Assembly: GCA_016192135.1 (NCBI GenBank)
Contig: JACPUR010000024.1
Span: forward strand, 42,482 to 106,481
DNA length: 64,000 bases
From: Candidatus Tectomicrobia bacterium
Lineage (GTDB): Bacteria; UBA8248
Direction: 5' to 3'
Made by a program: the position numbers and the translations under genes. The notes under the pieces are model-generated. The model was not told the DNA's origin. It ran no database searches and was given only the letters and a program-made list of their open reading frames with translations. This document shows, in pieces, positions 58,048 through 64,000 of the stretch. How positions within the stretch are numbered: the first letter of the stretch is position 1; each line of letters begins with the position of its first letter.

Positions 58048-59295
58048 ATGAAGAGTCTCCGTTTCGCCCCCTGGTTGCGCGCCCTCCTCGCGCCGGCCCT
58101 CCTGGCGGCCTCGCTGGCGGGCTGCGGGAGCCTTCTCGCGGGCCCGCCGCCGTCGGCCTCGGTGGTCGCGGGCCAGGACGCCGCCGACTACGAGATGGCC
58201 GCCACCGAGCACACCGCCCGCTCCTACGCCCGTTACCTCGAGCGGCACCCGAAGGGCGCCTTCGTCCGCCAGGCGCGGCACTGGGCCGAGCGGCTGGCCT
58301 ACTTCGACGCCGTCTCCTCGCGCGACCCGGCCGTGCTCCAGAACTTCCTCAGGCGCTTTCCCCAGAGCGGCCACGCCGACACGGCGGAGGCGAGCCTCCA
58401 GCGGGCCGAGTACGAGAAGGTGAAGGCGCGGGACGCCATCGAGAGCTACCGCGCCTTCGTCGCCCGCTACAACAAGCAGCGCAGCGAGTGGACCGCCGCC
58501 GCCACCCAGCGGCTCGAGCGCCTCCTCCTCGACAAGGCGAAGGAGGAGCGCAAGGAGATCGGGCTCTCCCGCTACATCCACGACAACCCCGGCAGCCCCT
58601 ACCTCGACGAGGCCCGCGAGGCCCTGCGCCGGCTCGCCTTCGAGCGCGTCATGCAGTCCAAGGACGAGAGGGATTGGATCGATTTCGTCCGCGGTCACCC
58701 CGGCACGCCCGAGGCCCAGGAGGTCGCCGGCCACATGGAGGAGGAGGCGCTGCGCGGGGCCGAGCGCTCCGGGCGCGTGGCCGCGTTCGAGCGGTTCCTC
58801 GAGCGATACCCCAACTCCCACTACCGGGGGCGCGCCCGGACCGCCATCCTCCTCATCCAGCGCGGGCGGGACCGGCAGGCGCCGGGCCTCGTGAAAATCC
58901 TGAACGCCGAGATCGAGGTGCATACCCCGCCCAAGTGCTCGGGCTGCAGGCCCGTCCTGCGGGTCCACGGCACCCTCCACAACACCGACCCCGACTTCTC
59001 CTACGACCTCACCCTGGAGGCCCAGGTGGACGACCGCGGCCGCAAGTGCTGCCTCACCCGCCACCAGGAGAAAGCCGTGAGGCCGGGCGAGCGCCGTCCG
59101 TTCGTCTTCCAGGTACCCGACCGGGCGGCCCCGGCCTCGGGCCGCCCGCCCGACTTCGAGGTCCGGGTGGCACAGGGCCGCTCGTACAAGGACAAGGCCG
59201 CCGGCGCGCGCGTGGCCATCCCGGGGCTGGGCACCGGCGAGAAGGCTCCGCCCGCCGACACCTTCCGGCCGGAGAAGGTGCCGCCGCTGAGATAA
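58048..59295 (+). CDS. Lipoprotein with TPR-like helical repeats
   Basis: A 415-residue lipoprotein with lipobox LAGC. The first two thirds are alpha-helical repeats in the style of TPR/Sel1 or BamD-like solenoids: YARYLERHPKGAFVRQA, FLRRFPQSGHADTAE, YIHDNPGSPYLDEA, FLERYPNSHYRGR. The last third is a beta-rich domain with Cys pairs (PPKCSGCRPV and RGRKCCLTRH). It would be attached to the outer or inner membrane on the periplasmic side. Its last 48 bp reappear almost unchanged at 59731. Function unknown; a scaffolding role fits the repeats. Confidence 0.7.
   Translation: MKSLRFAPWLRALLAPALLAASLAGCGSLLAGPPPSASVVAGQDAADYEMAATEHTARSYARYLERHPKGAFVRQARHWAERLAYFDAVSSRDPAVLQNFLRRFPQSGHADTAEASLQRAEYEKVKARDAIESYRAFVARYNKQRSEWTAAATQRLERLLLDKAKEERKEIGLSRYIHDNPGSPYLDEAREALRRLAFERVMQSKDERDWIDFVRGHPGTPEAQEVAGHMEEEALRGAERSGRVAAFERFLERYPNSHYRGRARTAILLIQRGRDRQAPGLVKILNAEIEVHTPPKCSGCRPVLRVHGTLHNTDPDFSYDLTLEAQVDDRGRKCCLTRHQEKAVRPGERRPFVFQVPDRAAPASGRPPDFEVRVAQGRSYKDKAAGARVAIPGLGTGEKAPPADTFRPEKVPPLR
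59244..59291 (+). repeat. 48-bp repeat, copy 1 (end of lipoprotein gene)
   Basis: Covers the last codons of the TPR-like lipoprotein gene, GGCTCCGCCCGCC...CCGCCGCTGAG. Copy 2 at 59731-59778 differs at two positions only. The core ACACCTTC...GAAGGTG can form a hairpin. Confidence 0.85.
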
Positions 59296-59329
59296 AAAAG
59301 GGGGGCGCCCCGGAGGGCACCCCCCTTTT
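59296..59329. terminator. Bidirectional terminator between 59295 and 59356
   Basis: AAAAGGGGGGCGCCC pairs with GGGCACCCCCCTTTT around CGGA, one mismatch. It has A-tract and T-tract on both sides, so it can end both the lipoprotein transcript and the convergent minus-strand transcript. Confidence 0.85.
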
Positions 59330-59355
59330 CAACGGCGGATTGGAAGGCGGGGGAG

Positions 59356-59634
59356 CTACTGCTTCTGCTGGCGCTCCTTGCGCTCCTTCTCGACCCTCTC
59401 CTTCAGGGCCTGGGCCCGCTCCTTGATCTCCTGCATCGTGTCCCGGTCCTGCTGGGTCGGTCCCCCCGTTTGCTTGTCGGAGCCGATCTCCTTCGTCTCC
59501 TTCTCCTTGGGCGCGACCTCCTTCACCTTCGTCTCCTTCACCTTCTTCTCCGCGGCCCAGGCCGGAGCCCCGGCCAGCATCACCGCGAGCGCCGCCCCTA
59601 GCACCATCCCCGTCACCCTGCCGAAGCGAATCAT
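59356..59634 (-). CDS. Small secreted Lys/Glu-rich protein
   Basis: A 92-residue protein: signal peptide (GMVLGAALAVMLAGAPAWA), then a charged, almost entirely Lys/Glu/Thr-rich mature part (KKVKETKVKEVAPKEKETK) that ends as a helical KERVEKERKERQQKQ. It is low-complexity and probably disordered or helical in the periplasm. ATG 59634 after GGGAAGAGGG; a frame extension upstream is not needed. A TATAAT box on the minus strand at 59717-59712 could be its -10. No known function. Confidence 0.65.
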   Translation of the reverse strand: MIRFGRVTGMVLGAALAVMLAGAPAWAAEKKVKETKVKEVAPKEKETKEIGSDKQTGGPTQQDRDTMQEIKERAQALKERVEKERKERQQKQ

Positions 59635-59730
59635 CCCTCTTCCCTCCCCATGAGACGAAGCCGCCCGCAAACTCCGCACGAACGGGCGGAAGCAAGGCCA
59701 AGCGAGAGTGTATTATAGAATGGGGCGAAC

Positions 59731-59778
59731 GGCTCCGCCCGCCGGCACCTTCCGGCCGGAGAAGGTGCCGCCGCCGAG
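59731..59778 (+). repeat. 48-bp repeat, copy 2
   Basis: Repeats the end of the lipoprotein gene (59244-59291) with two substitutions, in an intergenic place after the minus-strand gene. Its core GGCACCTTC...GAAGGTGCC is a perfect 9-bp inverted repeat. It is followed by AT-richer sequence and palindrome copy 5. Confidence 0.85.
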
Positions 59779-59842
59779 GTGAGAGGGGGAAATTCCCCCG
59801 GGAACCCTGGAAGCCGTCATCCTACAGACGCGATCGAAATTC

Positions 59843-59872
59843 CGTAGGGGCGACCGGCCGGGCGCCCCTACG
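59843..59872. repeat. GTAGGGGCG palindrome, copy 5
   Basis: CGTAGGGGCG and CGCCCCTACG flank ACCGGCCGGG. It differs from copy 3 at one base in the centre. A further inverted repeat, AAGACAGGC/GCCTGTCTT (59874-59882 and 59905-59913), lies immediately downstream. Confidence 0.8.
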
Positions 59873-59996
59873 TAAGACAGGCTCCGCGAAAAATTTGCTT
59901 CAGCGCCTGTCTTCACCGGATGTCCCTCTGAGAATCGAGCCTGTTAGGATCTTTGCGTGCCGCCTTTCCCGGGCTTGCGCCGCCGGAGGAAAGGAG

Positions 59997-60461
59997 ATGC
60001 CCAGCCTCATGCGGGCGGCCGGGGGAGCGGCGCTGGCCGCGGCCCTCCTCTCGGGGGCGGCCGAGGCGGCGGTGTACCGCTCCGAAGTCCGGCCCGCCCC
60101 GGGTTCCCAGACCCAAGGCGTCCTTTCGCTCCAGGTCGCCGGCACCGTCCTCACCGTCTCGGGCAAGCTGGAGCGGGTGCCGCCCGGCCCGGTTTACGGC
60201 CTGCTCATCTCCCGGAAATGCGGCGAATTCGAGGACGGCTCGAGCTTTCTTCTCGCCAGCCTGCTCGAATCCGGAGGGGATCGGGCCCTCTCCGTCCATG
60301 AGAGCCTCTCCCTCGATTTCCGCCTCTCGTCCGCCGTCGAAAAACTGGAAGACATGATGATCAGCCTGTTCCGCCAGTCGCACGTCGTCACGATGAAGGC
60401 GGCGTATCCGCGGCCGGTCACCCACATCGCCTGCGGCGCCATCGAGCTCTGGAGTCCTTGA
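59997..60461 (+). CDS. Secreted protein of unknown function
   Basis: A 154-residue protein with a signal peptide (AAGGAALAAALLSGAAEAAV). The mature part is beta-rich: TVLTVSGKLERVPPGPVYGLL, then SRKCGEFEDGSSFLLAS, and at the C-terminus VTHIACGAIELW, leaving two Cys that could form a disulfide. ATG 59997 after GGAGGAAAGGAG. It may resemble CHRD/SOD-like single domains, but I do not see the defining residues. Periplasmic. Function unknown. Confidence 0.55.
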   Translation: MPSLMRAAGGAALAAALLSGAAEAAVYRSEVRPAPGSQTQGVLSLQVAGTVLTVSGKLERVPPGPVYGLLISRKCGEFEDGSSFLLASLLESGGDRALSVHESLSLDFRLSSAVEKLEDMMISLFRQSHVVTMKAAYPRPVTHIACGAIELWSP

Positions 60462-60838
60462 GCGGATGCAGGGAAACACCTGCAAGGCGGCCCTCGCCCC
60501 CCGGCGATCCTTTTCCAGGCGCCGCCTGAATCGGGGGGGCGGGAAAATAGTTCACGCGCAAGTCATGCTTCAGACGCCGCATGTACGCCGACAGGGAGCG
60601 AAACTCGCCGTTTCTTTCGGCCGAAGCGGTTGCGCGGAGGCTTATTTTAATAAACAGAAGGTTGATGTTCGCGGAAGCGGATCGGACGGAGCGCTTCCGC
60701 CATGAGCCCGCTCCAGTCCCCCGGCCTCTTCCCCTTTCCCTCCGGCCGGGCGAATCAGCCGCCGCGCCGCCTGCCTCGGATCATCGTTCGGAGCCGCCTG
60801 ACCGGTGAGTGAATGGCCGGGAATGGGAGATGTGTGCA
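60462..60838. other. Intergenic stretch, no gene seen
   Basis: No frame here combines a ribosome site with family character. There is a short AT-rich patch around 60642-60655 (TTATTTTAATAAA) that could hold a -10 element for the following gene, but I could not find a convincing -35. A small GCAGG/CCTGC hairpin follows the stop at 60461. Confidence 0.45.
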
Positions 60839-61267
60839 ATGCGGTCGAATCCTTTTTCGGAATCCGTGAAGCGCAACTTCCGCTATCTGATGGACGAGTA
60901 CGGCTTCCGGGTGACGTCGGAAGGCTACTCCCCCCGGACCATGGGCAACTCCGCCCTGGTGCTCGAGTCGGCCCGGGTGGGCGTGGAGATCGTGCTCGAC
61001 CGGGGGCGCGTCATCATCGCCCTGGGCCCCCGCGCCCAGCCCAAGGGCACCTGGTACGAGTTCACCGAGGCCGTGCGCCACTTCGCCCCCGAGATCGGCG
61101 AGGACTATTTCCGCCCCCATGACGATCCGGATCAGCGCGCGCGCGTGGAAGCCCAGGTGGCCCGCCTCGCGGGGCTGATGCGCTGCTATTGCGGCCCGAT
61201 GCTGCGGGGCGATTTCTCGATGTGGGAAAGGACCAGGAAATCCACCGCCGCGGCGTGGTCCGGCTGA
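60839..61267 (+). CDS. Hypothetical protein of 142 residues
   Basis: A cytoplasmic protein beginning NPFSESVKRNFRYLMDEYGF. It has ALVLESARVGVEIVLDRGRV as a beta hairpin, then GTWYEFTEAVRHFAPEIGED. The C-terminus carries RCYCGPMLRGDFSMW with two Cys two residues apart. The fold looks alpha/beta. ATG 60839 has GGGAGATGTG nine bases upstream; a GTG at 60809 lies in the same frame. I do not recognise a family and the neighbours give no hint. Confidence 0.6.
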   Translation: MRSNPFSESVKRNFRYLMDEYGFRVTSEGYSPRTMGNSALVLESARVGVEIVLDRGRVIIALGPRAQPKGTWYEFTEAVRHFAPEIGEDYFRPHDDPDQRARVEAQVARLAGLMRCYCGPMLRGDFSMWERTRKSTAAAWSG

Positions 61268-61573
61268 AACCGGGCCGGGCCCGGGCGCCTCCCAGGCGTC
61301 CATCGCCCGGGCGCCGCGCGTTTCCTCCCGGGGCGGCTCCGCCTCCCAAATGCGCGCGCCTGCGCGAGCCGCCGCTCCCGTTAGGCACGCCCGCCGCTCA
61401 CCCGCACCCGGCCCCGCCGCTCAAGCCGCTTCACGCAGGACGGGGCGGACGGTTTCCCCTGCCGAAGCCTCCGCCCGGCCGCCTCCCAGAAAGCGAGTGC
61501 GCCCCCCTGGCGCGCCGGAGAAATTCCTCCGCCGTGCTGGGCGCCGGGCGTCCCCATTGGGAGATTTCATGGC
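61268..61573. other. GC-rich intergenic stretch before the GIY-YIG gene
   Basis: No supported gene. The sequence is extremely GC-rich with an 11-bp direct repeat GCCCGGGCGCC at 61279-61289 and 61305-61315. The frames across it have no ribosome site or family similarity. The ribosome site of the following gene (GGGAG at 61559-61563) is the only functional element I can place. Confidence 0.45.
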
Positions 61574-61897
61574 ATGCCTGTTTTCCACGTCTACGTCATG
61601 ACGAACGAGGCCCGCCAGCTCTTCATCGGCGCCACGAGCAACCTCGCGCAGCGCGTGTACGAGCACAAGAACGGCCTCGTCTCCGCCTACTGCACGCGGC
61701 ACGGCATCGCGCGGCTGGTCTATTTCGAGGAGGCCCGGAGCCCCCAGGCCGCCGTCGAGCGCGAGCAGCAGATCAAGAGCTGGCTGAGGAAGCGCAAGGT
61801 CGAGCTCATCGAGTCCATCAACCCCACCTGGCACGACCTCGCCCAGGGCTGGATGGACGCCGGTTCCAAGCCGGACGTCCCCGAACCCGCCCCGTAG
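61574..61897 (+). CDS. GIY-YIG domain protein, motif altered
   Basis: A 107-residue single GIY-YIG domain similar to the UPF0213/YhbQ group. The fold signatures are HVYVMTNEARQLFIGATSNL and RVYEHKNGLVSAYCTRH, followed by KSWLRKRKVELIESINP. The two tyrosine triplets read HVY and FIG instead of GIY and YIG; the RVYEHK Arg and the later Glu are present. Activity may be altered. GGGAG lies ten bases before the ATG. A downstream Ala/Pro-rich tail is normal. Confidence 0.8.
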   Translation: MPVFHVYVMTNEARQLFIGATSNLAQRVYEHKNGLVSAYCTRHGIARLVYFEEARSPQAAVEREQQIKSWLRKRKVELIESINPTWHDLAQGWMDAGSKPDVPEPAP

Positions 61898-61927
61898 CGG
61901 CGGCGCCCCCCGCGGCGGGAGGGAAAA

Positions 61928-62362
61928 ATGGCCTTCAAGAACCCGGCCCCGGCCCGGAGAGCCCATTCGCTGCTGGAGGAGTTCAAGCGCTTCGCCTTCA
62001 AGGGCAACGTCATCGACCTGGCCGTCGCCGTCATCATCGGCGCGGCCTTCACCAAGATCACCGATTCCCTGGTCAAGCACGTCCTCATGCCCCTCGCCGG
62101 GGTCCTCCTTCCCGCCCAGCGGGGCTACCTGGCCTGGAAGCTCAATGTCGCGGGCCAGGAGATCCCCTACGGCCTCTTCATCGGCGAAGCGCTGAACTTC
62201 CTCATCGTCTCACTCGCCCTCTTCCTCTTCATCGTCAAGTTCCTCGGCTGGCTCGCCCGCTCCCGCACGGAGGAGGCCGCTCCCCCGCCCGCCCTGACCA
62301 AGGACCAGGAATTGCTCGCCGAGATCCGGGATTTGCTGAAACGGGGCACGGGGCAGTCGTAG
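61928..62362 (+). CDS. mscL: Large-conductance mechanosensitive channel MscL
   Basis: Homopentameric membrane channel of 144 residues that opens under osmotic downshock. The N-terminal helix (EEFKRFAFKGNVIDLAVAVIIGAAF) with the FKRFAFKGNVIDLAV motif is the MscL signature; a second helix ends FLFIVKFLGWLAR, and the C-terminal bundle is KDQELLAEIRDLLK. The ATG at 61928 follows GGGAGGGAAA. It is 30 bp after the GIY-YIG gene. Confidence 0.95.
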   Translation: MAFKNPAPARRAHSLLEEFKRFAFKGNVIDLAVAVIIGAAFTKITDSLVKHVLMPLAGVLLPAQRGYLAWKLNVAGQEIPYGLFIGEALNFLIVSLALFLFIVKFLGWLARSRTEEAAPPPALTKDQELLAEIRDLLKRGTGQS

Positions 62363-62675
62363 AGGCCGCAAAGCCGGGAATGGAGGCGGAGGCGCGGCGG
62401 CCCGGACCCTGAGGATTGCCATAATCCCAATGATTCCATAACGGTTTCACCCGCGAGTGTCCGAATTTAGTGTCCGAATTTGCAGCGGGCTCGCCTCGTC
62501 ATTCCGAGGGAGCCCCGCCAAATTAGGACACCACCCCGCAAGCCCCTCAGATTCGAAGGTCATGGAATATTTGCGGACCCAATAACCTTTTTGGATAGAA
62601 TTGAAGGGTTATTGGGGAAATATCGGCCGAACCCAGGGGAATGTGGGGACATATATCGGATTATTGGAGGCAAAA
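62363..62675. other. AT-richer stretch with transposon-like repeat
   Basis: No gene seen. It contains a 13-bp tandem repeat AGTGTCCGAATTT at 62456-62468 and 62469-62481, and an inverted partner AAATTAGGACAC at 62520-62531, together resembling the ends of a short transposon remnant. From about 62560 onward the sequence is unusually AT-rich for this window and probably holds the promoter of the next gene, although no clean -35/-10 pair stands out. Confidence 0.5.
62456..62531. repeat. Short element with 12-bp terminal inverted repeats
   Basis: GTGTCCGAATTT (62470-62481) and AAATTAGGACAC (62520-62531) are complementary at 11 of 12 positions and enclose 38 bp. A second direct copy of the left end lies immediately before. 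The TGTCC...AATT end resembles insertion-sequence termini, so this may be a decayed fragment. Confidence 0.45.
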
Positions 62676-64000
62676 ATGCGACAACTGCTGGACAAGCACT
62701 TCTCCCTTCCCGCATCCGAACTCCTCCGCCAGGTGAGAGATGCGCGCGGGCGCACGCTGGAGCTGGCCGCGGACCTCGACGATGCGCAGTTCACCGTTCC
62801 GCTCCTTGAGATCGTGAACCCCTTCCTCTGGGAGCTCGGACACACCGCTTTTTTCTATGACGTGTTCCTTTTGCGGGTTCTGGACCGCGCGGAACCCATC
62901 ATGGAGGGAGGGGATGACTTCTACAATTCGTTCACGGTGGACCACGACGATCGCTGGTCCTTGCCTCTCCCCTCCAGGGATGAAACGCTGGGTTACATGC
63001 GCCGGACACTGGAGTTGACCCTGGGCCGCCTGAATTCGCATGAGCCCAGCGCCGAGGAAACCTATTTGTATCTCAACGCCGTTCATCATGAGGACATGCA
63101 TGGCGAGGCGTTCACATACATGCGCCAGACCTTGGATTACCCCGAGCCGCAAATCGCGATCGCCCGCGCCGGCTCCCTCCCCGAAGAAGTGGGCGGGGGA
63201 CCATTGCCCGGGGACGTGGAGGTGCCGGGAGCCGCGTTTCAACTCGGGGCCACGCCCGACCTCCCCTTTGTGTTCGACAATGAGAAATGGGCGCATCCCG
63301 TGGAGGTTTCCCCGTTCAAAATCGCCCGCGCGCCGGTCACGAACGCGGAGTTCGCGGAGTTCGTGGAAAGCGGCGGATATTTTCGGCGCGAATGGTGGGG
63401 CCGCCAGGGCTGGGTCTGGCGGGCCAAGGCCGGGGCGCAGCATCCCATCCATTGGAGGCGCGAGGGGACGGGATGGCTGCGGCGGCATTTCGACCGGATG
63501 GTGCCCCTCGAGGAACATGCCCCCGCCGTCCACGTGAACTGGTACGAGGCGGAGGCGTATTGCAATTGGGCGGGCAGGCGGCTTCCGACGGAGGCGGAAT
63601 GGGAGATGGCCGCCAGCGCGGTGCCCGCAAGGGATGGGATTGAAAAAGGCAAGCGAAGGTATCCGTGGGGAGACGCGCTCCCTTCCCCCGGCCACGCCAA
63701 TCTGGACTCGCGCCGCCTGGGGTGCGCCGATGTCGGCGCCTTTCCTTTGGGAGACAGCGCCTTCGGATGCCGCCAGATGGTGGGGAACGTCTGGGAGTGG
63801 ACCGCTTCCCCCTTCTATCCGTTCCCCGGCTATCTCGTGGATTTTCCCTACCGGGAATATTCGGCCCCCTGGTTCGGGTACCGGAAAGTATTGAAGGGAG
63901 GGGCCTGGGCCACCCGCTACCGCCTGGCGAACAACCAGTACCGCAATTTTTTCCAGCCCTACCGCAACGACATCTTCGCGGGGTTCCGCACGTGCGCCCG
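62676..64000 (+). CDS. EgtB/SenA-family sulfoxide or selenoneine synthase, 3' end cut by window
   Basis: A partial gene with no stop before the window end; 441 codons visible. The N-terminal DinB_2-like helical domain carries the iron ligands: His56 in WELGHTAFF and His138/His142 in HHEDMHGE. The C-terminal formylglycine-generating-enzyme-like domain contains VSPFKIARAPVTNAEFAEF, the VNWYEAEAYCNWAGRRLPTE signature, RQMVGNVWEWTASPF and the KVLKGGAWATR segment ending GFRTCA. This family makes C-S or C-Se bonds to hercynine. The NPFLWELGH and HHEDMH phrases recall SenA (selenoneine synthase) rather than classic EgtB, from memory only. ATG 62676 follows GGAGG. The missing downstream neighbours (senB/senC or egtD) would decide. 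Confidence 0.78.
   Translation, partial: MRQLLDKHFSLPASELLRQVRDARGRTLELAADLDDAQFTVPLLEIVNPFLWELGHTAFFYDVFLLRVLDRAEPIMEGGDDFYNSFTVDHDDRWSLPLPSRDETLGYMRRTLELTLGRLNSHEPSAEETYLYLNAVHHEDMHGEAFTYMRQTLDYPEPQIAIARAGSLPEEVGGGPLPGDVEVPGAAFQLGATPDLPFVFDNEKWAHPVEVSPFKIARAPVTNAEFAEFVESGGYFRREWWGRQGWVWRAKAGAQHPIHWRREGTGWLRRHFDRMVPLEEHAPAVHVNWYEAEAYCNWAGRRLPTEAEWEMAASAVPARDGIEKGKRRYPWGDALPSPGHANLDSRRLGCADVGAFPLGDSAFGCRQMVGNVWEWTASPFYPFPGYLVDFPYREYSAPWFGYRKVLKGGAWATRYRLANNQYRNFFQPYRNDIFAGFRTCA

Noticed and set aside
61350-61601. Open frame running into the start of the GIY-YIG gene
   Set aside because: No ribosome site or family similarity; composition is GC-rich non-coding and the true start is ATG 61574 with GGGAG upstream.
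1-64000. CRISPR array, tRNA, rRNA or prophage
   Set aside because: Looked for regularly spaced repeats, cloverleaf-forming intergenic sequence, rRNA-like conserved blocks and phage structural genes; none was seen.

Overview
The window is a 64-kb piece of a high-G+C, Gram-negative bacterial chromosome, most likely from an uncultured soil or marine lineage. The Gram-negative call rests on an MlaE/MlaF/MlaD-type lipid-transport system, several lipoproteins with lipoboxes, and multihaem cytochromes. The mix of a split cytochrome bc complex, an eight-haem cytochrome c, D-2-hydroxyacid dehydrogenases, a CocE-type hydrolase and many GTG/TTG starts fits groups such as Methylomirabilota/Rokubacteria or Tectomicrobia. 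That placement is an impression; no rRNA or other marker is present to settle it. No rRNA, tRNA, CRISPR array, intact insertion sequence or prophage was found.

Left part (0.3-13.6 kb): mrp Fe-S carrier ATPase, then a small catabolic operon (Gfo/Idh/MocA oxidoreductase, 2-hydroxyacid dehydrogenase, EamA exporter). Next is a lipid-modification cluster in which cyclopropane-fatty-acid synthase is split into two genes with a geranylgeranyl-reductase-type flavoprotein between them. Two alpha/beta hydrolases, D-Ala-D-Ala ligase, an isochorismatase-like hydrolase, a second 2-hydroxyacid dehydrogenase and a CocE/NonD hydrolase follow.

13.8-19.6 kb is one tight operon. A GAF-SpoIIE phosphatase, an RsbW-like kinase and a STAS protein (a partner-switching trio) run with almost no gaps into MlaE permease, MlaF ATPase, MlaD/MCE protein and an auxiliary lipoprotein. 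The STAS protein sits where MlaB would, so a phospho-switched lipid transporter is a plausible reading.

19.8-31.2 kb is energy and stress metabolism: Rieske protein, split cytochrome b and a 36-residue membrane miniprotein; two small membrane-associated genes; a four-cluster ferredoxin; RelA/SpoT; a K+ channel; endonuclease V; and the large eight-haem membrane cytochrome c on the opposite strand.

31.4-39.2 kb (minus strand) is a four-gene run that I cannot match to a known pathway: ATP-grasp protein, P-loop NTPase, second ATP-grasp-like protein, and a nucleotide-translocase-like membrane protein fused to HEAT repeats and a cyclic-nucleotide-binding domain. 39.4-43.8 kb encodes a peptide-type ABC importer without ATPases, translationally coupled to a histone-deacetylase-like amidohydrolase. 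43.8-49.7 kb is a metal (probably copper) island under an AT-rich TetR promoter/operator: TetR, ICMT-like methyltransferase, CopA, Rieske protein, His/Cys-rich miniprotein, unknown membrane protein, unknown secreted protein, CopZ.

49.7-64 kb is more mosaic: cupin, a lectin-like secreted protein, a catabolic operon (SDR, acyl-CoA dehydrogenase, DHDPS-like lyase, flavin reductase) interrupted by an AT-rich HEPN-like gene, the DUF3090/SCO1664 pair, lipoproteins, a GIY-YIG protein, MscL and, running off the end, an EgtB/SenA-like sulfoxide or selenoneine synthase. Five related GTAGGGGCG palindromes, a MITE-like inverted repeat and a duplicated gene tail are scattered through this right-hand part.
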